Notes under the pieces: generated by a model
Told to the model about the DNA's origin: nothing
Seen by the model: only the letters and a program-made list of their open reading frames with translations
The model's database searches: none
In this document: one piece after another, positions 51,068 through 61,823 of the stretch
Position numbering within the stretch: the first letter of the stretch is position 1
Layout of the letters: each line of letters starts with the position of its first letter
Position numbers and translations under genes: made by a program
From: Flammulina velutipes
Taxonomy: Eukaryota > Basidiomycota > Agaricomycetes > Agaricales > Physalacriaceae
Assembly: GCA_011800155.1 (NCBI GenBank)
Contig: CM022370.1
Location: 1,674,001-1,738,000 of the forward strand
Length of the DNA stretch: 64,000 bases
Direction: 5' to 3'

Positions 51068-51256
51068 GGTGGAAGTAGCAAAAAGGGAAGATATTTGCCG
51101 GGAAAGTGCCGGCTGTCGATCAGCTATAATTGAGTGGTTCAGCCTCGGCGAATGCCAGTAGTGGTCTACTTGGTGCAATCTCAGGCGTGCTTGACTGGGT
51201 TACTACGCGATTCAAAGTCTTTCTTAGCTTTCCTTTTCTCCGCGGACTGTTCTTCA

Positions 51257-52435
51257 ATGCCGGGCACTCTTGCCATCCATGTCTTTCCCGGCCCATACCT
51301 GCGTCCCTCCTCCTCCTCCTCGCATTCCTCCCGCTCGCTCCATGACTCTCTAGCCATGCATTCCTGGCAGAATACTCATGTTCTTCCCGGCAACCCGTAC
51401 CCAGTCATATCGCCCGTTGTTCACAAGGTCTGTATCCTCGACTGCAAGAGCTGCGGTACGTTCTTGACAAACAGAGGCATGGAGGCGCGTATCGCCCTTG
51501 ACAATATCTCACAATACTTATACTTCTCTAGGCGATTCTACTATTGCGCCCCAACGTCGCTCTTTACTCATCGGACGCGTTACCGGTCAACTGTTCTGCG
51601 TACACCTCAAATCCAGACGCTCTACGTCCTCCTACTACGCGCAATTCCTCTTCCAACCAAGTTCCTCCGCGCACATGCGAATGCCTGACCCAATCTCTCT
51701 GCTGCCATGGGTGTGGCACCACCGTCGGGTACATGATCGTAATTCCAGTATGTACCAAAACCATCCAGTCTCACGCTCTCTCATTTTGCATAGTGCGAAA
51801 TCTGTACTTCATCGGCGTCAACGCCAAACCGGACTACCAATGGACATCGCTTCGTTTTTCACTCGAAAGAAATCCTCGCCACAGATCGCCATTACATCCA
51901 AGACGAACCCGGCGTTCTATCGCAAGGCGATACCTCCCACACCTCTGAACAATCCTCTTTCAACCCGCATTACGAGTCCTCCCCGGCTTTTCGTCCCGAT
52001 AGCTATCTTCCCACACCGCCCCTCGAGACCAGCAGCAGGTCCTTCCTCCCAGAAGCCTCCCATTCGTCTTATCACGACTCTTTTATGTTTCCAGAATACG
52101 CCACAAGTCACGAGCCACAATTCCCCTACTCAGTTCGACCTCAGCTATCTAATTCGCAAAGCTATACCAGGCCATCATCCCCCGGTTCTTCATTGGGCTC
52201 TGATGAATCTGAATCTGACGATTCATCACCTCCTCCGCTCGTCTCTCCGTATCCATATCCGTATGGCCTTCCTGCCGAACACCCAGCATCGCCTCCCTCT
52301 CGGAATCTCAAACCGGGGGACGTTCTGTACTGGCATCATCTAACCAGGCATGGAGAAATACCAGGTGTTCAGGATGACACCAGAGCTCGCCAAAAGACTA
52401 TCCCCGCGGCCAAAAACTTCGTCTATGACCGATGA
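51257..52435 (+). CDS. FAM72-like protein
   Basis: Exons 51257..51484, 51532..51747, 51794..52435, 361 aa. The FAM72 core is recognisable: VHKVCILDCKSCGTFLTNRGMEA, then ILLLRPNVALYSSDALP, and CECLTQSLCCHGCGTTVGYMIVIPCEICTSS, NGHRFVFHS. Paired CxxC motifs suggest one or two zinc sites. Human FAM72 destabilises the uracil glycosylase UNG2; a fungal role is unknown. After about residue 190 the protein is disordered, rich in Ser/Pro/Tyr, with PPPLVSPYPYPYG and a C-terminal GDVLYWHHLTRHGEIPGVQDD. The first intron needs a GC donor. The 52-residue N-terminal extension is Ser-rich. Confidence 0.82.
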
Positions 52436-53050
52436 TGAACGTCGCGATGAACCTGTCCTCGGCTAACAGCGCCACCTCATGCGAACATAGCATCCCATAT
52501 GCAGAAGGCATATACGCATGCTAAGTATTCTTATACCACGGCCACCTATATATGTCGCGTTCTCGTCGTCCGTGCATTGTACTTACATACCATCATCATC
52601 CCTCATCTATCTCTCGAACTGTTCCGGCATCATTGCATTCATTCATTGTTGTAATACATGTAGCGTATAATATCGATTTACCAGCCTGGGCTTTGTTGTA
52701 TGTGTCTTGGGGTCGAAACTGTGTGGCAAATTTCTTATCTCCGTGGAGGGTGGAGGCGAGGTCGGTGCCGCGGGGTAACCGTCCTCGGTGACGTCCAAGC
52801 GGGAAATTCGGCTCTTTGTTGAATGAGAAAGTGACATATGCAAGGATCAATGAGTAGTATATAAGATTGTCGTGTGGCGCGCGACGTGTGACCAGCTGTC
52901 CAAAAAGGGAAGAATTTCCGTAGGATTCGAAAGTGATCATCTAGACATGCCGGGTTTTTTTAGTGTCTAAGGATAATGCGAACCAAGAAACCCTGCGAAT
53001 AAGTAAGAGATGGCAAGGAGGAGGACAAGTGAGCGTGGGAACAATCAAAA
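52436..53050. other. Intergenic between FAM72-like and LETM1-like genes
   Basis: No gene supported. A 114-codon open frame on the minus strand (52596..52940) has no domain, no codon or motif support and no introns, unlike its neighbours, so I treat the stretch as 3' UTR plus promoter. Confidence 0.5.
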
Positions 53051-53959
53051 ATGATTTCCTGTGATCAATTACAAATTTCGCGTTCCATGTTGCGTCCACG
53101 TCTCATCGCTGTCGCGCGCCCTTTTGCTCATCGCGTCCGCTACTATTCAGCGCCACCGCCGCCGCCCCCTGCGTCAAAGGACCTGTCATTTCCCGAACAG
53201 CTCAAAGCTGACATTCGCGATGCTCAAACAAGGGGTCTCTTGAAGCCTCCAAAGGAAGGCTCCGGCGCCGTCGCGAGTTTCCTATTCACGTCCATCGAGC
53301 TCCTAAAATTCTACCTACGTGGCTCTAAGCTCATATGGACCCGTCAAAAACTCATCAAGGAGCTGTCCCCGCCGAAAGACCGCGTCGACTACCGCTTCAT
53401 CCATACACAACGTCAGGATGTCAAAAAAGTTGTACCGTTCCTCTTCATGGCCCTCATCTTGGAAGAGTTGATCCCTATAATGATCCTCTACGTCCCCTCT
53501 CTCCTTCCATCCACATGCATACTCCCCGCGCAATCGGCGCGAATACGCGCTCGAAAAGTAGAGGCTGCTGCTGCCGCTCAGCGCGTCCTCTCTGCTAGTG
53601 GCAAAGAGACTGACGTCCGGCTTGGCTCGTCGATATATTCCCGTCAGCTCTGCTACCTCTATGGTCTTCCGGGATGGGGTCCAAGCCTGTTGCAAACGTG
53701 GAGAACGGAGCGCCACCTCGCTTTTGTGGCGAGAGATGACAAGTTCCTCAAGCCAGAGGACATCACCAAGATGAAAGAGATAGAGTTGGATGAGGCGTTA
53801 ATTGAACGAGGGCTCATCGTTCCGTTTGCCGAAACGAAGAAAGAAAACAAACAGGAAATATTGGGATGGTGGGCCGCAGAGACGGCCGAGGTGCCAAGTG
53901 CCAATGCGCCACACCACATTGTCAGAACGGCTCTCAAGTTTTCGGCTTTCGCGCATTAG
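53051..53959 (+). CDS. LETM1-type mitochondrial ribosome-binding domain protein
   Basis: A single exon of 302 aa, intronless unlike most of its neighbours. The start is either residue 1 or Met 13, which begins a classic presequence (MLRPRLIAVARPFAHRVRYYSA). A Pro run (PPPPPP) is followed by a charged region, then the LETM1 core: ELLKFYLRGSKLIWTRQKLIKEL, VVPFLFMALILEELIPIMILYVPSLLPSTCILP and KFLKPEDITKMKEIELDEALIERGLIVP. Full-length LETM1/Mdm38 proteins are longer; this resembles the short fungal LETM1-RBD members on the inner membrane linked to K+/H+ exchange and ribosome tethering. Confidence 0.9.
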   Translation: MISCDQLQISRSMLRPRLIAVARPFAHRVRYYSAPPPPPPASKDLSFPEQLKADIRDAQTRGLLKPPKEGSGAVASFLFTSIELLKFYLRGSKLIWTRQKLIKELSPPKDRVDYRFIHTQRQDVKKVVPFLFMALILEELIPIMILYVPSLLPSTCILPAQSARIRARKVEAAAAAQRVLSASGKETDVRLGSSIYSRQLCYLYGLPGWGPSLLQTWRTERHLAFVARDDKFLKPEDITKMKEIELDEALIERGLIVPFAETKKENKQEILGWWAAETAEVPSANAPHHIVRTALKFSAFAH

Positions 53960-54000
53960 CATATGTACTAGCACTAGATAACTCACTATAGATACATTAC

Positions 54001-55750
54001 TTACAACACGATCTCATCAACCTTGGCTCTGTTGATGCAAAATCCGGGAGTAACCCACGCCTTGCATCCACAGCAGACGCCTGCCCAATCGTAATTTCCC
54101 AATTTTGCGCCACACTTTTTATTCGGGCATATGATCTTTCCAGCCAGCGCGCCCCCTTCCAAAAATGGTTCCATCCAGCCCATCTAGATCGCTGTCAACA
54201 TATGGTTTCGAGAAACAGATGGAAGAGACACTCACAGGTTCCACAAAGTATCCAGAGCACTTGGGGTTGGCCAATATGGGCGGACTGGTGACCGTACTGG
54301 GCTTTATATTACTCGTTTGAAGTGGCGACATGGCCATCCCCCGCAAAGCCGCCAACTTGGGGTTCGCATACAACTGCGCCGCCAAATCACCGGGGCTCGC
54401 AAAATGGGTGGTGTCCCCTTCACCTTTCGATGGAGGCTGTCCAGGCTCTGTATCCATAGGTGACGATTTCATGGCGTCAGACATACGGCGGCCTAGCTTC
54501 TTCGCAATTTCCAGCGAGGCCACTTCGGCTTCATCTGTATCCGTCTCGGATTCTTCATCGTCCTCAGTTTCCAGCGCAGACATGGAAAGCGAATCCAGCA
54601 TATTTCGCGAAAGGTTTGGGAAGGGACGCTTTGCACCAGACTGAGAGGATCGTGACGTTGGCTTTGTAATTTCGCCGTCTCCTTCGGAGGGAGTTTCTGT
54701 GTCTAGAGAAGACATGGACATGGAATCAATAAAGCTGCTGAGACCAGATGGTCGGCGTGGTCGTGTATCGCTGGTGGAGGGTAATCTAGACCGTGTATTG
54801 CTCACAGACGGATGTCTCGAGAGCGGCTGGTTAGTGTTGACGACCGTAGACGGTCTACGGGAGCCAACAGGTGTCATGCTGGCCGGTGTGGCAGGGCCTA
54901 GTTGCCCATGATCGAGCATGTGCTCGCGAGCAGCAAGCTCTTGTCTGCACATTTTGCACCGTATACGCCGTCTAGGACCCACGCCACCCGGTGTATTGGG
55001 CGTAGAATCGGACGGTGTGCGCGGAAATTTAGCGAACATGTCAGTAGTTGGGAGGGAGCCATCTCCATCTAGGAACTTTTATCAGTTTATCGATCGTACA
55101 GGGAGTAAGAAACGCAACTCATGACTTCCTCTACCGCTCGTTCCATATAAAACAAACGAGTAGCTTTGTCGCGTCGCGAGATACGGAATGATGCTTGGTG
55201 GAATAGCTCCAGCTGAACCAGGAAACCTGGATTAGGACTAAGTAGATAAACGTTAGGACAGATAGCATGGGTGAAAGATGGATCCGTACTCGATCTGTGG
55301 ACGAGCAGTGCGAATGAGCTCTAGCGCAACGTCGGGCGCTAGTTGGCGGCTGTACATGAGATACGCAGCGACTATTGTCGCACTTCTACCTTCCCAACCA
55401 TCGTAAGTAAGATCACCGTCGTCCATAACAACATCAACTCACTCATTCCTGCGTGACAATGGACGAGTACACCGCGTCCTTTGTCGAGCTCAGCTTGTAT
55501 GAATGTAATCGCAGGGAGAAAATGGGTCATAATGTCGGCGTCTGCCTCGTCGTCGACTAGAATTTGGTGACGGATGAATGTCTGTTACGATTAGCTTCAT
55601 CCAAGAGGGTGGTGCACTGCGCACCTCGTTTATGGTGATGCGACCTCGCATTGCAGATAAGATACTAAAAATCTTGTTCTGCTTGAGCAGTTCGACATTC
55701 TTTGCGCTTATCAAGTCTCCAATCCAGAGCCCAGGAATTATTTCGTCCAT
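54001..55750 (-). CDS. YVH1: Dual-specificity phosphatase Yvh1 (DUSP12)
   Basis: Exons complement(54001..54183, 54236..55068, 55119..55237, 55290..55389, 55443..55581, 55625..55750), 499 aa. N-terminal phosphatase: MDEIIPGLWIGDL, a QILVDDEADADI segment with the general acid, and the signature HCHAGMSRS holding the catalytic Cys and Arg. A long Ser/Thr/Pro-rich linker contains repeated SMSMSSLDTE/SLSMSALETE acidic units. The C-terminal zinc domain is split: RCKMCRQELAAREHMLDH, then CSGYFVEPMGWMEP and CPNKKCGAKLGNYDWAG, CCGCKAWVTPGFCI. Yvh1 acts in 60S ribosome maturation (release of Mrt4), for which the zinc domain is key. Length exceeds yeast Yvh1 because of the linker. Confidence 0.94.
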
Positions 55751-55895
55751 GATAGTTTGGTGGTGGGTGCAGAGAGGTAAAATGATGATGCCGCCGGGAT
55801 TGATGCAACGCAAATGATTGAACGCGGACACGAACACGAACACCGGAATGACACTGGCTTTACGTCAAATAAATAACAATGTTCAAGAATGTTCT

Positions 55896-58787
55896 TCAAT
55901 AAAATCCATCAGAGTCCACCCCGTCCTGTACACGGAGGGGCGAAGATTTTCCTACCCACACCTCCTCCACCACGGCCTCCCAGATAGCCACGGGCCTGTT
56001 CACACTGTCCGTTTTCTCATCAGTCATCCAAACTCACAGACGCAGAGAACTTACATGTCGTAGGTGAGAGGGAAACTGATATCAGCAGTATGATCCTGCC
56101 ACTCTGAAAGAAGATGAACACAAACTCCAAGCACGTCCATTCAACTGACCTTCTGGTTCATTGGGATCATCGATTCCGAAGCCCAATCGCCATGTTATGC
56201 CTTGAACACTGTTGGTAATGCTAGAAGCAGAATTTAATAGCGTCGTCTGGGTTGATAGAGACATGACGTACAAGTCGGGAGGAGCCAATGTATGGTTCTT
56301 CAAGTTAGTGCTCTGGTAGAAAGGCTAAGCACTACAGCGAGAAAGTCGGTTCACACCACACCTTGATCTCAGTGTCGATGGTCGAGAAATCAGTCGATTG
56401 CCCTCCCACAGTCCCACAGTAATGCTGTACGCTGTTCGAGACGCCACCCACTACAACAGTTCTGACGCCATCCAGCTTGGACATTGTGATCTAAAATGGA
56501 TGTTATCATCCCGCTACCAACCTGGACGTAGATACTCACGCTAAAGAGCGAACAAGAGCTAGCACATCTGGGCCAAGACATCAACATGAAAGCGCCACTG
56601 AATCGAAGGTAGAGGAACACACCTTCCGTTGGACACGATTAGGACGTCGTCTGGTTTGAAGAGTGGCTTCGTCGGTGGATCGTCAGAAAATGGCTGGCAT
56701 TCCTGACCCAATCTGTACAATCCAGGTGAATGGGGACTCTTAAGAATGTGACCGTACTATCTCACCTAGGGCTGAAAGGATCATCATGTCCGTTGACCGT
56801 TCGTTTGTCGAGTGGGCGGAGAAGATCGTGACCGGCAGGAAAAGGTACATGCGAAGCGTTTGTCCATTGCTGAGGGTTGTACGAGAGCAATTCATCGGGG
56901 TCCGAACCGTTCTGAATTTGCTTGACAATTAGTTGAGCTAGAGATCCAGCACGCAAAGCGCTGTCCAGCCCAGCTTGCGGCTCAGTAGACTCCTTTGGAC
57001 CTATAATCTATAATCCAACAGTCAGTCTCTGTGATGCGACAGGAGCTATAGCTGTACATACGATGCGATGAAGCCACTATGAAGAAGTATGGTTAAGGAC
57101 ATCCAACGTAAGTAGATTCAGTAAACCTACATGCGCAATACAGATATATCCTATGCGAGAGTCGTCAGAATACAAATAATTAAAATACGACCTAATCATA
57201 CCGCCACCGTTGTTCGTCTAGAAAAGAATTAGAAATACGATGTGCGACTGGACCAATCAGCTTACAACATCTACAATAAGTTGCTCGGCGCCAGCCTTCT
57301 TCAAGGTTTTCAATCCAGCCAATAAACTCGACTGAAAGACCGAAAAGTTTTGCGCGGAGAAACTTCCCAGCGCTAGGACTCCAGTTTTCTTGTCATCAAG
57401 TAAGTAGAATTGCGCCACACTATAGCTCTCGTTTAGTGGCTGAGCCTTTGGTTGAAGCTCTTCTGGTAGATCGATATCAGACGGAGGCGTTGCATCCAAG
57501 ATCACGTTTAAGGCGTGCTTCCGCGCATCGGCAGGATTCACAGGAGGTTGTTGTTGGAAGTACGCAGCGGCACTGGGAACATCCTCAAGCTCCATAGCGG
57601 CCATTTCGTCATAAAGATTGTAGCCATTAGTACGTTTACCAGCCGCGCAGTTTTCCGCCCGGTATGAAGCAAAGTCAGTGAAGTTGCGAGATCCTGAGCC
57701 TAGCCTAGACCGATATGGCATCTTCATTGGGAGTTAGCATTTCGATACTGTAAGCATGCGAGACAGAGACTAACAGAGAAGATTTCAATTTCGCCGTCCC
57801 CGTCGATGCGCTGTATAGCAAGCTCAACTTCGTCGACAAGAGGGTGGACTTGTTGGGCGAAGTTGCCCATCACATACTCCCAGCCATCACGTCCGCGATG
57901 GTAGGAGGAAAAGAACCTAGTGAAGTTGTCAAAACAAACAAATCTATGGGCGCGTCGTCATACGAGTTTTGACGCGTCGCGAACGATTGATAACTGCCCG
58001 AGGTCAAAGCGTTTGCGTTGACAGCTGTGAGGGGGTGTTGGCCATTGATAGCTAGAACTCTTGCCCCGGAAAGCTTGGAGACATGAGAACAAGGTATGGA
58101 TCTTTTCCAACAGACTTACAGACTCAAGTTTTCCTTTCAACGTGTCTGGTAACGCGTCCTGCCAGAACTTGATTTCCTCGCCAAATTCCGCTTTAGCTAC
58201 AGAGAATGCTTCCGGCGCAATGTGAACGTCTTGACCTCCATCCTCAGATGTCAACAGGACGAGTGGGAGCGGAAGATACGTTACGTAGAGTGCTGGCAGA
58301 AGTTCGGGTTAGTGATGACACGCTGGCAGACGATGCAACAAGTTGTTCACAATCATAGCAGTAGTTCAAGGCCGCACAGTGTCCGTCGTTGGCGCGTTTG
58401 AAAGCCCGAAAGATGTCGAGATGGAATTGAAACTCTGAATCGTAGCCCTTCGTGCTTATCCTGGCCAGGTCAGCATGCAAATCTTCGTGAACATCATCCT
58501 CGAACGGTGTTGGAGCCTGTATCTGGTAGTTGACAGACGTATGGAAAGCGAGAGTCTTGTTCAGAACTTCAATGGTCTATGTTAGTGAATGTAAGCCCAG
58601 TTAGACGCCCAACCCAATCAAAGCGTACGTTGTCCCGGATTCTGTCGTCGAGAGGTGCCATAGAAAGGCAAGCGCGCGCTTGAGCTGGGGAGACCCATTT
58701 CTGGCCAGAAATTGCAGCGCAATGGTCGATTGGTGCGTTCAACGAAGAGGCAACACCACAAAATAGCAGCAGTAATGGCCAGAACAT
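55896..58787 (-). CDS. Peptidase S41 family (CPAF-like) secreted protease
   Basis: Sixteen exons encode 708 aa: complement(55896..56004, 56055..56103, 56150..56312, 56362..56490, 56540..56567, 56623..56712, 56766..57007, 57062..57076, 57131..57150, 57202..57217, 57266..57721, 57775..57916, 57964..58073, 58120..58292, 58351..58576, 58629..58787). The N-terminus MFWPLLLLFCGVASS is a signal peptide. N-terminal region with Cys and PDZ-like ARVLAINGQHPL; then the S41 core EQLIVDVTNNGGGYICIAH, and the serine site VSNGRCASSCSLFS, followed by VRTVVVGGVSNSVQHYCGTVGG. The protease is probably extracellular or vacuolar. Three consecutive exons are 15-20 nt. It sits 81 bp upstream of the arabinanase gene's stop and 145 bp behind Yvh1, all on the same strand. 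Confidence 0.9.
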
Positions 58788-58868
58788 GGTCGTTCAGCAC
58801 ATACAGTAACCGGTCCGGTAGCCGAGCAATGTTCTAGTGTTCACACAGATATTTCGAAAATTCTTATG

Positions 58869-60271
58869 TTATACCACCTTCGGCCAATCAGACGAGAAGT
58901 CAAGGTAATTGAGACCTAAATAAGACCCCTCAGGAGCATCCTTCTTGACATAGTGGTACGCCATAACATCCCGTTTGCTAACAGGATCATGGAAAATGCT
59001 TTGACCTGCCATGGCTGCTATTATATCTTGTTTCACCCCAAATGGCATGCAACGCACCTCCAGGAGCATAAATATTATCGTGACTGCCCAGGACAAGATA
59101 TCCAGTAGAACGGCCCTCTGTGATCTTCTTCCCCGACTGATCATAGAAGGGACCAATCGCACTGTGACCACGCCCAACGCGAACCTTGTATTCCTTGCCT
59201 GATTCTGGCCTAGAGTCCTATATTGGTGGGTTAACATCGAGAGGTGAAGGCCACGAAGGACAAGGGATCCATACCTTGGAGAGCGGGGTGATACCATCCG
59301 AGAAGAAGCAGAAGTAGTACTTTGAGCTTGAGGACTTGTATATGAAAGGGCCCTCAGCAGGCCGTCCGTCGTCTCCTACAAAGAATGCGATAAGTAGGCG
59401 GCATGAATGTACGGAAGGTAACTGACCAGCGATGTGTGTTCCAGGCAGAGGCTGTATCATCACGATATGAGCCTTGACCTTCGAAGTATATATATGAAAT
59501 GTGGAACCTCACCGATGCTCGGTCGTTCACGTCAGGCCAGATTCCGACCTGATACATTCCATTCCAGTATGACCCAAAAGTCATCTTGAGGCCCTCATGG
59601 TCAATAACATTGGGATCAACTGAATGGGGTGAGCCCGGGAGTAGAAAGGTCAAAGATCGCACTGACTAGCGTTATAGGGATCCCCAGACTTGGAAGTAAT
59701 GACAGCCCCGAGGTCTTCCCAAGTGCCAGTGAGCATAGAGGGGCTGGTGGCGACTCCAATTGCAGAGTTCTGGTTGCCAATTGTCGACACAGAGTAGTAG
59801 AGAACATACTTTCCTTTGTGAAAAGTAACGTCCGGAGCCCAGAGAGTACATTTTCCAGGTAGGTCGATTTTAGAGCAGTCGGGGAGAACGGAGCCCTCGC
59901 GCTTCCACGGGCTAGGTAGATAAATAGTATCATGAGATGCAGAGTAAGTCCTATCGAAGAGTGACATACCCAGTCAATGACTTTGATGTAAAGATCTTGA
60001 TTTTCTCGTTGGTGCTGAAGACGAAGTATTTCTAGAGAAAACAGGTTAACGATCGATAAATCCGAAGCGAAAGAGTGAAGGCCCACCTTAAGCTTCGAGT
60101 TATACCAGATAGCAGGATCACGGACAGCGATATCGTCTGCAGAAATAAGGATGGCGTGAATATTGGGAGGGGTCCATAAAGAAATAACTGACCGCTTCCA
60201 GGAAGAGGATTAGGCACTCCGAATGCACAGAGTGCGAAAACGATTTGTGCGAGAACAGTCACGAACTTCAT
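58869..60271 (-). CDS. GH43 arabinan endo-1,5-alpha-L-arabinosidase, secreted
   Basis: Nine exons encode 321 aa: complement(58869..59005, 59058..59217, 59275..59375, 59427..59451, 59513..59619, 59667..59911, 59970..60031, 60087..60136, 60193..60271). Signal peptide MKFVTVLAQIVFALCAFGVP. The five-bladed propeller shows the catalytic base Asp in VRDPAIW, LWAPDVTFHKGKYVLYYSVS, the modulator Asp in NVIDHEG, the general acid Glu in AEGPFIY, then VGRGHSAIGPF, STGYLVLGSHDNIYAPGGQSIFHDP and a C-terminal SDWPKVV. The length equals that of characterised fungal endo-arabinanases. It acts on pectin side chains of plant cell walls, consistent with a plant-degrading lifestyle. Confidence 0.95.
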
Positions 60272-60605
60272 GGTGGAATAGCGAATGGAACGTAATGGAA
60301 TGCTATAAAACAGCTAGGCAATGCCTACTGGTTGTTTTAGAGCCGACAACCTAAGCAACGCACAGTGTCCTATGGACAGCCTATGGGTACCAGTTTCAGC
60401 GTTTGTTGAGTTGCTCTGATTCATCACTGACATCCCCATGAACAATGCTTGACCCTGGTTGTATTCCCGAACGTCACGACCGGTCGTCTGTACAGTGTAC
60501 ATGTTCTTGTGGCAAAAGAAAGTGTCCTGGAATTTATTCCAGGATGATGAAGGTTGGTGATCAAAAGCGCGTGAGTAAACTCTACTGCGAACCACGACCT
60601 TCAAA
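60272..60605. other. Divergent promoter region, arabinanase / HAD-like gene
   Basis: No gene supported. An open frame on the minus strand (60314..60784) runs antisense into the HAD-like first exon and shows no family features. Confidence 0.5.
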
Positions 60606-61592
60606 ATGTCTATCCGTCTGGTGACCTTCGATATCCTGCACACCATAATAACTCCTCGTCTCCCTATCCACGAACAATACTCTCTAGCCTTCAAACCGTT
60701 TCTAGGAACTTTGAACCCAGATGTCATAAAATCCTCATTCAAGTCCGGTAGCTCTTTACCAGGATAGTTCGACCACTCGCTCATGTTTCCGACCAGCCCT
60801 TGCTGCGTTGCAGCGAGAAAGGCCAGCGTACGAGAAGGGCAGCTGGGATTGGTGGTCCGATGTTATATATCGCACCGCGCTCTCTGCAGATGCCGATCCT
60901 AAAGGTCTTTAAGCCAGCACTTCTCGCAAATAATTATACATAATGCCACGTAGCCCTCAAGGACAACCTTCCACTAATTGTGGATAATCTCATGCATCGG
61001 TTTAGCTCTCGAGAAGGCTATAAAGCATTTGATGATGCTCTCCCAACGCGTCAGTACCATTATTCTTGATTCTCTACAACGCAGATCTAACCCCCTTCTT
61101 AGTTCACCGCCTTCGCGACCGAGGGATAAAAACAGCTGTTCTAAGTAACTCAGATTCTAGATCCCGTAGGTCTACCCTCCCTAAGAAAGTCCTTCAGAAT
61201 TCTTACTACGGGCACCAACAGGATTGGTTCTGAAAGATCTCGGCTTTCCCGATTATCTTGACCCAATCCTTCTAAGTGAAGAGGAGGGAATAGAGAAACC
61301 CTCTAGTGCCTTCTTTCTTCGTATCATTGAACGTATAAACAATCAGAATGCTGTGGCTCCGCCGATAGAGTTACATCAATGTTTGCACGTTGGGGATGAA
61401 TTGGAAAGGTAGTATCCACGTATCTGGCCTGGAAGGGAGGGAACTGACTTGTTTCGCAGTGATTACCATGGCGCGACCAACGTGGGGATGCGTGCATTGC
61501 TGCTTCGGTGTCCAGGAGAGACGAGCGAAGACAACTTGACTGGGGTGGATGTAATCACATGTCTAGACGAGATTTTAGACAGATGTAAATGA
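60606..61592 (+). CDS. HAD-like hydrolase (HDHD3-type)
   Basis: Exons 60606..60747, 60797..60904, 60954..61049, 61103..61165, 61222..61408, 61460..61592, 242 aa. Motif I is VTFDILHTIITPRLPI: the nucleophile Asp is kept but the usual second acidic residue of HAD phosphatases is His, as in fungal HDHD3-like proteins. The cap reads RPAYEKGSWDWWSDVIYRTAL. Motif II Ser is in TAVLSNSDSR, motif III Lys in GIEKPSSAFFL, motif IV in HVGDELESDYHGATNVGM. A phosphatase or dehalogenase-like role is possible but the altered motif I makes catalysis uncertain. Divergent from the arabinanase. Confidence 0.88.
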
Positions 61593-61823
61593 AGGTAACG
61601 AGAACATTCCCCATCTATATCTATGAAACCATCGGAAAGATCTACCTGTGATCATTCAAAAATTCTGGTCTGAGATGGGCTACATTTCTGTCAAAGAAGA
61701 GATAAACGTGTCTATGTGTATATATACAACATGTCATATATGAGGAACGTCCGTAGGAACCCGACTCTAGGAGCTATATCACTGTCAAGATGATTGGTCC
61801 GTGAAAGATGCGAAATTTGAGGT

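Noticed and set aside
52596..52940. 114-codon open frame between FAM72-like and LETM1-like genes
   Set aside because: No recognisable feature and no introns in a region of intron-rich genes; probably chance.
60314..60784. 156-codon open frame antisense to the HAD-like first exon
   Set aside because: No signal peptide, domain or splice pattern; the sense strand explains the sequence.
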